A DNA stretch of 43,485 nucleotides from Sporocytophaga sp. (GCF_017745095.1 NZ_JAGHZZ010000031.1:1-43485); one strand, 5' to 3'. Counted from the stretch's first letter, positions 34,159 through 42,451 are shown. Notes: a model not told the origin generated them from the letters alone. Numbers and translations are program-made.

Positions 34159-36291
34159 ATGGACAAGAAAAAATACCTTAAACAATACTGGGGCTACGAT
34201 ACCTTTCGCCCTCACCAGGAAACAATAGTAGACCTGGTTCTGCAGAAAAAAGATGTAATGGTCATTATGCCAACAGGCGGAGGTAAATCTCTTTGCTACC
34301 AGTTACCTGCTATCATGAAGGAAGGCATGGCAATTGTGGTCTCTCCTCTTATTTCACTAATGAAGGATCAGGTGGAAGCACTTAAAGCCAATGGTATTGC
34401 TGCAGAATATTATAACAGTAGCCTTCCCTCCGAATACCTGATGTCCATTGAAAGAAGCTGTCTTGATGGAAAAGTAAAGTTACTGTATGTATCTCCTGAA
34501 AAAGTTGTAAACACAGGCTTCATTCATTTTCTGGAAAGTTTAAAAATCAATCTGATTGCAATAGATGAGGCTCATTGCGTATCATTCTGGGGCCATGACT
34601 TCAGACCTGAATATGCACAGCTAAAAAGATTGAAAGAATTTTTCCCCAATGTTCCTTTCATTGCTCTTACTGCTACTGCAGATAAAGTAACAAGAAAAGA
34701 TATCCTGAACCAACTCGGAATGGAAGAGGCTGAAACCTTCATTTCCAGCTTTGACAGACCTAATCTGAGCCTGAAAGTATTACCGGGCAGAGATCGATAT
34801 AAATACATTTCCAATTTTATTTCAAAAAGAGGAACACAAGCTGGTATTGTCTATTGCCTGAGCAGAAAGGAATGTGAAAAACTTGCGGGCAAGCTTCGTG
34901 AAAATGGATTTAATGCCGAATACTACCATGCTGGAATGGATGCCGATGCCAGATCCAAAGTACAGGAAGATTTCATAAAAGATGAAATTCAGATCATCTG
35001 TGCCACCATTGCCTTTGGTATGGGTATTGACAAGCCAAACGTTCGTTGGGTGATTCATTATAGCCTGCCCAAGAATATGGAAAACTTTTATCAGGAGATA
35101 GGAAGGGCTGGCAGAGACGGATTGGCTTCAGATACCATTTTATTTTACAGCTTCAGAGATTATACCTGGCAACTGGACTTGCTTCAGGAAAAAACAGGAG
35201 AAAGAAAAGAACTTCAGGCTGCCAAACTTGAAAGAATGAAGCAGTATGCAGAAGCTGATATTTGCAGAAGGAGAATTTTGCTAAGCTACTTTAACGAAAA
35301 CACAGAAAAGGACTGCGGCAACTGTGATGTCTGTAAAAATCCTCCATCAAGATTTGAAGGAACTGTATTTGCACAAAAGGCCCTGTCAGCCATTGCCAGA
35401 TCAAATGAGAAAATTGCATTGGGAATGCTCATTGACATTCTGAGAGGCTCAATGAATAAAAACGTTCTGGAGAAAGGCTATCAGCAGCTCAAGACATTTG
35501 GAGTCGGAAAAGAGCTTAGATATGAAGAGTGGAGCGAATACATTATGCAAATGCTGAACATGGGTGTGATTGATATCGCTTATGATGATGGCCATTCATT
35601 TAAACTTAATGAAAAAAGCAAGTCTGTGCTCAGAGGAGAAAAACCAGTGTCACTTGTGAAATTCAGACCTATGGCAGAAAAGATGGCTGAAATGAATGAG
35701 AAAACTAATGAGAAATCTGACAAGGAACTAAGAGACGAACGCTTATTTGAAAGACTTAAAAAGCTTCGTAAGAGTCTTGCTGATGCCTTGGCTGTTCCGG
35801 CATATATCATCTTTAATGATGCCACCCTATCAGAACTGGTTGCAAGAAAACCGGTAAGTCCACTTGAGCTCAAAGGTATTCAGGGGATCGGAGAAGAGAA
35901 GTTCAGAAGGTATGGTCATGAGTTTTTAAATGAGATCATTTCCTTTGTTCAGGAAGAGGCCGGACAAGGTCCTAAAATAAAAGGAAGTACGTATGTTCTA
36001 ACGTTTGAAATGTTGAAACAAAATCTCAGTATAGAAGAAATTTCAGTCAGACGCAACTTAAATCAGGTAACCATTTTTTCTCACCTTGCTTATCTTTATG
36101 AAAAAGGATATGATATTGATTTAAGAAAATACATTACAGATGTTGAATTGGCTGAAATTATTAAAGCAATTAATGTTGTTGGGATAGATAAAAACCAAGT
36201 AAAACCAATATTTGAGCATTTAAACGGCAAATATGAATATCATAAAATAAGACTTGCTGCTGCAATTATGACAAAAGAACATACCTCGTAG
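34159..36291 (+). CDS. recQ: ATP-dependent DNA helicase RecQ
   Basis: A 710-residue 3'-5' helicase. The Q-like opening GYDTFRPHQ (12-20) is followed by Walker A PTGGGKS (38-44), the DEAH box (136-139) and the aromatic-rich loop FWGHDFRPEY. The second RecA-like domain ends with QEIGRAGRDG. The zinc-binding Cys set follows (DICRRRIL then CGNCDVC, about 370-395), then the winged helix. The HRDC domain is at about 530-600 (LFERLKKLRKSLADALAVPAY), and a C-terminal helical region is like that of longer Bacteroidota RecQ proteins. It acts in recombination repair and stalled-fork processing. The last codons TCG TAG lie inside a dispersed palindrome. Confidence 0.95.
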   Translation: MDKKKYLKQYWGYDTFRPHQETIVDLVLQKKDVMVIMPTGGGKSLCYQLPAIMKEGMAIVVSPLISLMKDQVEALKANGIAAEYYNSSLPSEYLMSIERSCLDGKVKLLYVSPEKVVNTGFIHFLESLKINLIAIDEAHCVSFWGHDFRPEYAQLKRLKEFFPNVPFIALTATADKVTRKDILNQLGMEEAETFISSFDRPNLSLKVLPGRDRYKYISNFISKRGTQAGIVYCLSRKECEKLAGKLRENGFNAEYYHAGMDADARSKVQEDFIKDEIQIICATIAFGMGIDKPNVRWVIHYSLPKNMENFYQEIGRAGRDGLASDTILFYSFRDYTWQLDLLQEKTGERKELQAAKLERMKQYAEADICRRRILLSYFNENTEKDCGNCDVCKNPPSRFEGTVFAQKALSAIARSNEKIALGMLIDILRGSMNKNVLEKGYQQLKTFGVGKELRYEEWSEYIMQMLNMGVIDIAYDDGHSFKLNEKSKSVLRGEKPVSLVKFRPMAEKMAEMNEKTNEKSDKELRDERLFERLKKLRKSLADALAVPAYIIFNDATLSELVARKPVSPLELKGIQGIGEEKFRRYGHEFLNEIISFVQEEAGQGPKIKGSTYVLTFEMLKQNLSIEEISVRRNLNQVTIFSHLAYLYEKGYDIDLRKYITDVELAEIIKAINVVGIDKNQVKPIFEHLNGKYEYHKIRLAAAIMTKEHTS

Positions 36292-36324
36292 AGATGCTAT
36301 GCATGGCACCTCTATGAGGTATGT
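36279..36324 (+). repeat. Palindromic repeat copy 2, supplying the stop of recQ
   Basis: Arms 36279-36297 and 36306-36324 pair over 19 bp with G-T wobbles around a short centre containing ATGCAT. The leading segment CTCGTAGAGATGCTATGC matches copy 1 (1959-1985, minus strand) except at two positions. The TAG in it is the recQ stop codon, in the same phase as in copy 1. Confidence 0.65.
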
Positions 36325-36386
36325 TAACACCAGTCCTTTACTTTTTCACTGACATTAATTAAATTGTATTAACATTATTTATTTTT

Positions 36387-36896
36387 ATGAAAGCATTAAA
36401 CATCATTATATTTTCATTGGTACTTATTTCAATAGTATCATGCAAAAAAGATCCTTCCATATACAGTTTGTGGACTAATAAAATAGAAGAACTTAAAATT
36501 CATAATCAAGGCAAAGTGACTATTACTAAAGGTATTTATGGGACATTAACACTAACAGAAGGAAATTGTATGCCTGCGATTGGTGGCAAAAATACTAGCT
36601 GCATAGCATATCCGGTAAAACGAAAGGTTAGGATATATGAATATACACAAGAAAAAGATGCGGAAGGGTCGTACCCATTTTACAAAAAAGTAAATACAAA
36701 GCTGATTGCAACTGGCTATACGGATGATGAAGGATTTTTCCAATTTCAACTTCAACCTTCTCAATATTCTATTTTTATTGAAGAAAAAGGGAAATTGTAT
36801 GCTTCCGGTTCTGATTGGACAGGTGGGTTAAATCCTTTTACTGTAAGCTCAGGAATTGAAGAGATTAATCTGAATTTGATGTATGCGCCTCAATAA
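36387..36896 (+). CDS. Lipoprotein of unknown function with carboxypeptidase-regulatory-like fold
   Basis: A 169-residue lipoprotein. The signal ends in SIVSC with lipidated Cys19. The mature part is strand-rich: GKVTITKGIYGTLTLTEGNCMP, then KVRIYEYT, then KLIATGYTDDEGFFQFQLQPSQYSIFIEE, which reads like a prealbumin/carboxypeptidase-regulatory-like beta domain. A pair of cysteines (in EGNCMP and NTSCIAYP) may form a disulfide. It sits alone between recQ and a small LSm-like gene. No function can be assigned. Confidence 0.72.
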   Translation: MKALNIIIFSLVLISIVSCKKDPSIYSLWTNKIEELKIHNQGKVTITKGIYGTLTLTEGNCMPAIGGKNTSCIAYPVKRKVRIYEYTQEKDAEGSYPFYKKVNTKLIATGYTDDEGFFQFQLQPSQYSIFIEEKGKLYASGSDWTGGLNPFTVSSGIEEINLNLMYAPQ

Positions 36897-37007
36897 CTTT
36901 AAATCTACTGTTTATCAACACATTCCTAATACCATCAAATTATTCCGGTTAATTGTGGAACAATTTTATCAAAAAAATGTTTAGAATCTGTATCAAAAAA
37001 TAATCTT

Positions 37008-37220
37008 ATGGACTCTGGAGAAATAAATAATTACCGAGGGAAAGAGGTTATTGTTATTACGAAAGACAATCATCACTATCAGGGGCAGCTTGTGGGTTTT
37101 AAGAACAAACCGGATTCTCAGGAATTTTCTCATCTGTTTATTTTACTCCCTAATACCACCTACGTAGACGTGCCTTTTGGAGACATTACAGGAATTGAGC
37201 CGGGAAGATTTGAAGTGTAA
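37008..37220 (+). CDS. Small beta-barrel protein resembling LSm/Hfq
   Basis: A 70-residue soluble protein. Its strand pattern GKEVIVITKDNHHYQGQLVGF followed by HLFILLPNTTYVDVPFGDITGIE parallels the Sm fold: strand 1 with a conserved Gly, a short turn, G-x-L-x-G-F, then a last pair of strands. The resemblance is in pattern only, and a generic small SH3-like barrel is possible. It lies upstream of the LytS/LytTR genes with 91 bp between. I do not know a named family for it. Confidence 0.65.
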   Translation: MDSGEINNYRGKEVIVITKDNHHYQGQLVGFKNKPDSQEFSHLFILLPNTTYVDVPFGDITGIEPGRFEV

Positions 37221-37311
37221 AAATCCTGATTTCTAAATCAATTGGTATACGAAAATTTCAATCTTGTATATTAATCCGCCGGTTGTCAGAAAACCTTTAT
37301 AAATTTGGATA

Positions 37312-38394
37312 ATGAATTCTATATCCATAAAAGAGGTTATTTTCAGGAGAAATTATTTTAAGATTTTTCTCCATATCGTTTGGTGGACAATATTTATCCT
37401 TTATCCCTTTTTCATTGGAATACCAGTACAGGAAAATATTGTATTAAAAATCCTTTTTAATACATCTCTTCTGATTTTATTCTTCTATCTGAACAGCGAC
37501 TTTCTTATCCCGAAGATTCTAACAAAAGGACGTATCGTATTATATCTGTCTTCTGTGTTTTTTATGATCAGCATTATTGTCTCTGCAGATATTTTTACCT
37601 CAAGGCATTTTAATGTGCATGAAGTGTCAAAATTAAAATCTACCCGATCTGGCAAACCCTCCTTCCAACATCATCATCGCACTCCGGATAACCCGATAAG
37701 AAAGGCTGCAAGACCATTCTTCTCTGCATTATTTATACTGGCACTGAGTACCAGTTATCGTTTGCTCTATGACTATTTTACAAGTGAACGCAAAAGAAAT
37801 GAACTTGAAAATCAAACCCTGGTTTCGGAGCTTTCTTTCCTGAAGTCACAGGTAAGTCCGCATTTCTTGTTTAACACACTTAACAATATTTATTCCTTAT
37901 CGCTCAGCAATACACCAAAGGCATCTGAAGCTATATTAAAGTTATCTCACCTGCTCAGGTATATGCTCTATGAAACCAATGAAACCTCTGTTAACCTTGA
38001 CAAGGAGATTGATTATATCAATGATTATATTGAGCTTCAAAAGATGCGATTCAGCAATGAAGTCACTATAGAGTACCATACAAATGGCGACTTTCATACC
38101 AAAGAGATCGCTCCTATGTTACTGATTCCCTTTATTGAAAATGCATTCAAGCATGGCATCAGCTATTCAAAAAAATCTATAATCAAAATTCTGATTGAAC
38201 TAAAGGATCAGGAATTATTTTTAAAGGTTGAGAATCCATTTGACAAGAATAAAGAAAAAGATAGTTCCTCCGGTATTGGCCTTGTTAATATCCAGAGAAG
38301 ACTTGATTTGCTATATCCACTGAGATATACCTTAAAGCTGAATGGTCAGAATGATATCTTTGTTGTTGAATTAAAAATTAACTTACGCTCATGA
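37312..38394 (+). CDS. LytS/YehU-type sensor histidine kinase
   Basis: A 360-residue membrane kinase. Helices lie at about 18-36, 45-63, 76-95 and 135-155, with a His-rich loop (FQHHHRT, about 118-124) between the third and fourth. The His_kinase domain has the phospho-acceptor His184 in QVSPHFLFNTLNNIYSL. The ATPase part shows PFIENAFKHGIS and GIGLVNIQRRLDLLY. The stop codon overlaps the start of the response regulator (ATGA, 38391-38394), so the pair is translationally coupled. The stimulus is unknown. Confidence 0.92.
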   Translation: MNSISIKEVIFRRNYFKIFLHIVWWTIFILYPFFIGIPVQENIVLKILFNTSLLILFFYLNSDFLIPKILTKGRIVLYLSSVFFMISIIVSADIFTSRHFNVHEVSKLKSTRSGKPSFQHHHRTPDNPIRKAARPFFSALFILALSTSYRLLYDYFTSERKRNELENQTLVSELSFLKSQVSPHFLFNTLNNIYSLSLSNTPKASEAILKLSHLLRYMLYETNETSVNLDKEIDYINDYIELQKMRFSNEVTIEYHTNGDFHTKEIAPMLLIPFIENAFKHGISYSKKSIIKILIELKDQELFLKVENPFDKNKEKDSSSGIGLVNIQRRLDLLYPLRYTLKLNGQNDIFVVELKINLRS

Positions 38395-39089
38395 TTCGCT
38401 GTATTGCAATAGATGACGAGCCTCTGGCATTGGACATCATTGAAAATTATATATCTAAGCTTCCCGAACTCCAACTGGAAGGTCGTTATACCAATCCTCT
38501 GGAAGCACTGGAAGTGTTGAATAAGAATACTATTGATCTGCTATTTTTAGATATACAAATGTCTGAGCTTTCAGGAATTCAGCTTTTGAAAGCCTTACCT
38601 AACCCTCCTATCGTAATATTTACTACAGCTTACCAAAAGTATGCTTTAGAAGGCTATGAGTTAGATGTCGTAGATTATCTTTTAAAACCAATTCCCTTTG
38701 AAAGATTTTTAAAGGCAGTAAACAAAGTAAAAGATTTACTATCACTGCAAAAAAGCACAGCTGACCAGAACCCATTAAAAGACTTCATATTTGTAAAGTC
38801 AGATTATCAGATGGTAAAAATCAATCTGGACGATATCATATACATAGAAGGCTTGAAGGATTATGTTAAAATATTCGCGGGAGTGAAACCTATATTTGCC
38901 CATCAGAATATGAAGTCGATAGAAAGTAAGCTTACAAATGACTTTCTAAGGATACACAAATCCTATATAATATCGTTAAAAAAGATTGAAGCTGTTCAAA
39001 AGAACATGGTGAAAATTGCAGGAATAGAGCTGCCTGTAGGAGAAATATATAAAGAACAGTTATTTAAGATTATTAATGAGAATAGTTGA
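38391..39089 (+). CDS. LytTR response regulator
   Basis: A 232-residue regulator. The receiver domain (1-115) has Asp8/Asp9, phospho-acceptor Asp54 in LFLDIQMSELSG, the switch Thr in FTTAYQKYALEGYE and Lys in YLLKPIPF. The LytTR DNA-binding domain (about 130-230) has DFIFVKSDYQMVKINLDDIIYIEG and FLRIHKSYIISLKKI. It is the partner of the overlapping LytS-type kinase and probably controls a small set of membrane or envelope genes. A strong terminator follows. Confidence 0.93.
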   Translation: MIRCIAIDDEPLALDIIENYISKLPELQLEGRYTNPLEALEVLNKNTIDLLFLDIQMSELSGIQLLKALPNPPIVIFTTAYQKYALEGYELDVVDYLLKPIPFERFLKAVNKVKDLLSLQKSTADQNPLKDFIFVKSDYQMVKINLDDIIYIEGLKDYVKIFAGVKPIFAHQNMKSIESKLTNDFLRIHKSYIISLKKIEAVQKNMVKIAGIELPVGEIYKEQLFKIINENS

Positions 39090-39114
39090 GAGAACTAAAA
39101 GAAGCTAAACCTGA

Positions 39115-39150
39115 AAGGCTGCCTTCGTAAAAAAGGCAGCCTTTTCTTTT
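39115..39150 (+). terminator. Terminator of the LytS/LytTR operon
   Basis: A perfect 11-bp stem (AAGGCTGCCTT at 39115-39125, AAGGCAGCCTT at 39133-39143) followed by TTCTTTT. Confidence 0.9.
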
Positions 39151-39184
39151 GGTACTCCTTGGAGGTTTTAGAGTCAGCTTCCGA

Positions 39185-39214
39185 GCAAAAAGCTGCAGCT
39201 TCGAAGCTTTTTGC
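39185..39214. repeat. Isolated inverted repeat
   Basis: A perfect 10-bp stem (GCAAAAAGCT and AGCTTTTTGC) around a 10-base loop in non-coding DNA after the LytTR terminator. No T-run follows; it may be a remnant of a repeated element. Confidence 0.45.
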
Positions 39215-39359
39215 CACAATCCCCCTAGATATGAAGCTCGGACGGAAGAGGAGATTATAATTTTGAAGTTATAAGACGGAGCTTTTGGGTCAATTTCCTC
39301 AGTCGGAATATGATCTTCTTTGATTATTACTCCAGAAATGGATATTTTAGTAGGAATAA

Positions 39360-39806
39360 GTGAGAAATATATGCAATGGTGAGCATGTATTTAGTTGTCC
39401 GCAAGCTGAAAAAATAAAACGTAATCTGCCTTTTATATTATTTACAATGACTTTTACTAGTTGTTTTTTTAGCAATTATGAAAGTGAAAGAATCAAATCT
39501 CCAACCGGGAATTTTGAAATTAAAGCAACTGTTAATCGAATTGACGAAAATTCGGATAATTATGCTAAGGTTATTATTCATTTATACGACAAAACCAATG
39601 TAGAATTGACTGAAATCAATTCTGGAGCTGGAGACTTTAATAAATGGGCAATTGGTTGGACTGAATCTGGAGATACGATCGTTATGCAAAGCAGTGATAT
39701 AGGAAATATGGCATGGATATTACTACAAAACAATCCGACAGAAATAGAAATGACTAATAAACTAAATAAGCGTGCTGAATTTCTGAAATTTAAAAAGTAT
39801 GAATAA
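39360..39806 (+). CDS. Probable lipoprotein of unknown function, start uncertain
   Basis: A 148-codon frame opening with GTG. The stretch KIKRNLPFILFTMTFTSC (about 18-35) looks like a complete lipoprotein signal whose lipidated Cys is residue 35, but no start codon lies directly before it. Either the GTG start gives an atypical 17-residue extension or the original start was lost. The mature part (SPTGNFEIKATVNRIDE, then GAGDFNKWAIGWTESGDTIVMQSSDIGN) reads as an intact small domain of unknown function. The region upstream is repeat-rich. It could be a slightly damaged gene. Confidence 0.6.
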   Translation: MRNICNGEHVFSCPQAEKIKRNLPFILFTMTFTSCFFSNYESERIKSPTGNFEIKATVNRIDENSDNYAKVIIHLYDKTNVELTEINSGAGDFNKWAIGWTESGDTIVMQSSDIGNMAWILLQNNPTEIEMTNKLNKRAEFLKFKKYE

Positions 39807-39829
39807 GTTTCAGAAGTCAATACAAGGTT

Positions 39830-39939
39830 CCTGTGGTATCGGATCTTTCGATCCGATACTGAATTCAATAGAATAGAAATTTGATATGCTTCTGGTAATT
39901 CTAAACTGCGTCAGGTCGAAAGACCTAACACCACGATAA
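39830..39939 (+). repeat. ~110-bp structured repeat, copy 1 (left of arr)
   Basis: The first half contains a hairpin (TATCGGATC, loop TTTC, GATCCGATA). The middle includes TTCAATAGAATAGAAAT and TGATATGCTTCTGGTAA. The second half has AGGTC-GAAA-GACCT and ends near ACACCAC, an inverted partner of the leading GTGGT. It aligns end to end with 40746-40854 in the same orientation. Confidence 0.75.
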
Positions 39940-39992
39940 GCTATCTAAGAAAAAATTAATTTAAAATAGTATATAGCCAAAAATATTGGAAT

Positions 39993-40736
39993 ATGGAATT
40001 CTCCCCTTTCAACAATGTCGTTAAACTTTGCCTTCAAGGTATGGACATGGAACAAAAAGGCATACCACAAGAAGCTCTTAAATTGTTTTTGCAAGGCTGG
40101 AACGAGGCTACAAATGACTTTGAAAAATTCCTTTCAGCTTTTTACATAGCCCGAAATCAAGAAAATGTTTCAGACAATTTAAAATGGCTCGAAATTGCTT
40201 TGCAGTTTGCATTAAAAACAAATAATGACTCTGTAAAAACAGCATTTCCTTCCCTATATTTTAAAATTGCCAAATGTTATCATGACTTAGGCGACCTTGA
40301 GAGCGCAAAAAAGAATAGTGATTTAGGATCCTTGTTTACTGAAAATCCTTCTGACAAAGGGCCCTTTTATCATGGGACGAAAGCAGATTTGCAGGTTAAC
40401 GATTTGTTGACACCAGGAGGCAATTCAAATTACCAATCTGAAATAAAAATGAATCATATTTATTTCACAGCACTAGTTAATGGGGCCGGACTTGCTGCTG
40501 CATTAGCAAAGGGTGATGGCCGTGAACGTGTATATATCGTGGAACCTACCGGGAGTTACGAGAATGACCCGAATCTTACAGATAAAAAATTCCCAGGCAA
40601 TCCAACTCGTTCATATCGTTCACAAGCACCATTGAAAATTATTGGTGAAATAACAGAATGGGTTAGACAATCACCAGACGAACTTCAAAAATTTCGTGAA
40701 AAATTGGCGACCAATAAAGGAGAAATAATTAATTAG
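39993..40736 (+). CDS. arr: Rifampin ADP-ribosyltransferase with helical N-terminal extension
   Basis: A 247-residue protein whose residues 122-240 are a full Arr domain, which inactivates rifamycins by transferring ADP-ribose from NAD+ to the drug. The catalytic and binding positions known from mycobacterial Arr are present with identical spacing: His127 in FYHGTKAD, Tyr157 in HIYFTA and Asp192 in NDPN (30 and 35 residues apart). DKKFPGNPTRSYRS is also typical. Residues 1-120 are an added all-helical part with TPR-like phrasing (MEQKGIPQEALKLFLQGW; SLYFKIAKCYHDLGDLESAKK). The usual stand-alone Arr is about 140 residues, so this is a fusion. The gene lies between two direct repeats of about 110 bp, which suggests movement as a unit. 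Activity on rifampin is inferred. Confidence 0.9.
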   Translation: MEFSPFNNVVKLCLQGMDMEQKGIPQEALKLFLQGWNEATNDFEKFLSAFYIARNQENVSDNLKWLEIALQFALKTNNDSVKTAFPSLYFKIAKCYHDLGDLESAKKNSDLGSLFTENPSDKGPFYHGTKADLQVNDLLTPGGNSNYQSEIKMNHIYFTALVNGAGLAAALAKGDGRERVYIVEPTGSYENDPNLTDKKFPGNPTRSYRSQAPLKIIGEITEWVRQSPDELQKFREKLATNKGEIIN

Positions 40737-40745
40737 TCTCTATGC

Positions 40746-40854
40746 CCTGTGGTGTTGGATTTTTCGATCCGACATTGAGTTCAATAGAATAGAAATTGAT
40801 ATGCTTCTGGTAACGCTTAACTGCCCTCAAGAAAGATTTGACACCACAATAAAC
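40746..40854 (+). repeat. ~110-bp structured repeat, copy 2 (right of arr)
   Basis: Direct copy of 39830-39939. It has a shared core (TTCAATAGAATAGAAAT, TGATATGCTTCTGGTAA) and short terminal inverted repeats TGTGGTGT and ACACCACA. Its internal hairpins are more degraded than in copy 1. Confidence 0.75.
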
Positions 40855-41428
40855 AAAATAGTCCCGACGCCACAATAAATCTGCATATGATAACCGTTAA
40901 ACTTAGTCTGGTCAAAAGGCCAGACTCCATTACAGGTAAAACGGAATGACAAAAACTTCATTATTAATTTGTTTCTTATGTGCAACCTGCGCCAATCGCC
41001 TGATTGAGCACCAATCAGCCAGCTTGTCAAATTACTTTCACACTAAAAATCAGGTCCTATATATTCCTACCGAACAAAAGAAAGTTAATCAAAAAAAAGG
41101 TGAACAGGAGTAAATTTTTCATAATGCATTATATGGTAAAAATATATTTTACGACCTTCAAATAAAAGACTACTATGTATGAATTTATGACCGTTTTAAA
41201 AAAACTTCCTAAAATCACATTTCCCAAAAACTCTCTTTTCATAGCAAAGATTCACCAGCATAGCCATTACGCTGAAAGTTCTCCTTCCAGCATTGTGTTG
41301 CGGCAGAGTAAAACCAACTTAAATTAATTAGTATTTTAATACTCCTCGGTTGTTCTCAATAATACTGGTTTATTGCAATTGTTTTTCCTTTTAGGTAAAT
41401 TGAGTTTTCATATAAATGTATTAATAGA
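40855..41428. other. Long non-coding stretch with repeat debris
   Basis: About 570 bp without a convincing gene. It starts with repeat fragments (40866-40935). It also has a 12-bp palindrome ATAATGCATTAT at 41121-41132. The rest is AT-rich and featureless to me. A 67-codon frame on the minus strand at 40827-41030 only translates repeat DNA. Confidence 0.55.
40866..40935 (+). repeat. Degraded 3' part of the ~110-bp repeat
   Basis: GACGCCACAATAAAT (40866-40880) echoes GACACCACAATAAAC at the end of copy 2. It is followed by GATAACCGTTAAACT and a 9-bp hairpin with AAAA loop (40905-40926) at the place where copy 1 has AGGTC-GAAA-GACCT. Confidence 0.5.
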
Positions 41429-42292
41429 TTGAAGACCAGCCTGGAACATTTGCCAGAACTTAAAAAGGAAGAGTTAAAAATCATTAGTGATCTTATTGTT
41501 AAAAAGATGCTTCCTGATTTTGTCATTCTGTTTGGCTCTTATGCCCGTGGTAATTGGGTTGAGGATCGCTATGCAGAAGACGGCATCACATACGAATACA
41601 AAAGCGACTACGATATTCTTGTTCTTACCGAAACCAAACTGAACCAAGAGCTATCCGATAAATGGCGAGAGACAGAAAGGCTCGTAAAGGAAATGTCTAC
41701 TTCTGCTTCTGTTAACCTTATTCATCATAGTTACGGTTATGTGAAAAACGAACTCTCCTACGGAAGCTATTTTTTTACTGATGTTGTAAAGGAAGGTATT
41801 CTTCTCTTTGACAGTGGCAGAAACGGCCTTACTCCTTTGGTGCTTCCAACTTCTATTGATCCTGAAAAGGTGAAACAAAGAGCGAAAGAGGAATATGATC
41901 GTTGGTTTGAGAGTGCTGGATACTTTGTAGATGATTATTTAGGCAATTTCGAAAAAGGCAGATACAATAAAGCTGCTTTTGAACTACATCAGGCTGTAGA
42001 AAGATATTACACTGCTCTCCTACTCGTCTTTACTGGTTATAAAGCAAAGATTCATGACATCGAAGAACTGGGCAGCCAGGCTGAAACAATTAATGAAGAA
42101 TTCAAAAAAGTATTCCCTCGTGATACACCTGAAAAAGATGAACGCTTTAAACTTCTTAAGAAGGCTTATATTGATTCGAGATATAAGAAGAATTACTCAA
42201 TAGGCAATGAGGATCTGGAGTACCTGAATGAACGTGTTGCTGTGCTGAGAGAATTGGTGGAGAAGATTTGTGGAGGGAGGTTGAATGGATAA
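41429..42292 (+). CDS. Fused nucleotidyltransferase-HEPN protein
   Basis: A 287-residue protein joining two domains usually found as a gene pair. Residues 1-130 form a minimal nucleotidyltransferase (MNT) with FGSYARGNW (35-43) and SDYDILV (Asp60, Asp62). Residues 140-280 form a HEPN domain (KAAFELHQAVERYYTALLLVF, then KIHDIEEL). The canonical HEPN RNase motif R-x4-6-H is not apparent, so the HEPN part may not be an active RNase. Separate HEPN and MNT genes form toxin-antitoxin pairs in which the MNT adenylylates the toxin; a fused form might be self-controlled, but this is inference. The start is TTG at 41429. The opening MKTSLEHLPE is what relatives have as I recall them, and no ATG is suitable. 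Confidence 0.85.
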   Translation: MKTSLEHLPELKKEELKIISDLIVKKMLPDFVILFGSYARGNWVEDRYAEDGITYEYKSDYDILVLTETKLNQELSDKWRETERLVKEMSTSASVNLIHHSYGYVKNELSYGSYFFTDVVKEGILLFDSGRNGLTPLVLPTSIDPEKVKQRAKEEYDRWFESAGYFVDDYLGNFEKGRYNKAAFELHQAVERYYTALLLVFTGYKAKIHDIEELGSQAETINEEFKKVFPRDTPEKDERFKLLKKAYIDSRYKKNYSIGNEDLEYLNERVAVLRELVEKICGGRLNG

Positions 42293-42451
42293 CCTGAACT
42301 TTATGGGGCACGGTAGATGTGCTTTTTTTTGAATGTGCACTTTAACTCCCGTACTTTTTTGTTTATTTTTATAAGGGCGTGCTGGCAAAATTTCGGCTGA
42401 TAATGAAACGCTCTAATATCCGGCAACCTTACTGTTACTTATCATTATACT

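Noticed and set aside
37300-37307. TAAATTTG as a -7 box for the LytS-type kinase
   Set aside because: It lies only 4 bp before the ATG, so a transcript from it would begin at or inside the start codon; no -33 box is at the right distance.
39830-40854. Composite transposon around arr
   Set aside because: No transposase and no clear target-site duplication are visible; the flanks are better described as a non-autonomous repeat.
40827-41030. 67-codon minus-strand frame
   Set aside because: It consists largely of repeat DNA and has no protein-like features.
42300-42330. Terminator after the MNT-HEPN gene
   Set aside because: The T-run is good but the stem (GCAC and GTGC) is only 4 bp.
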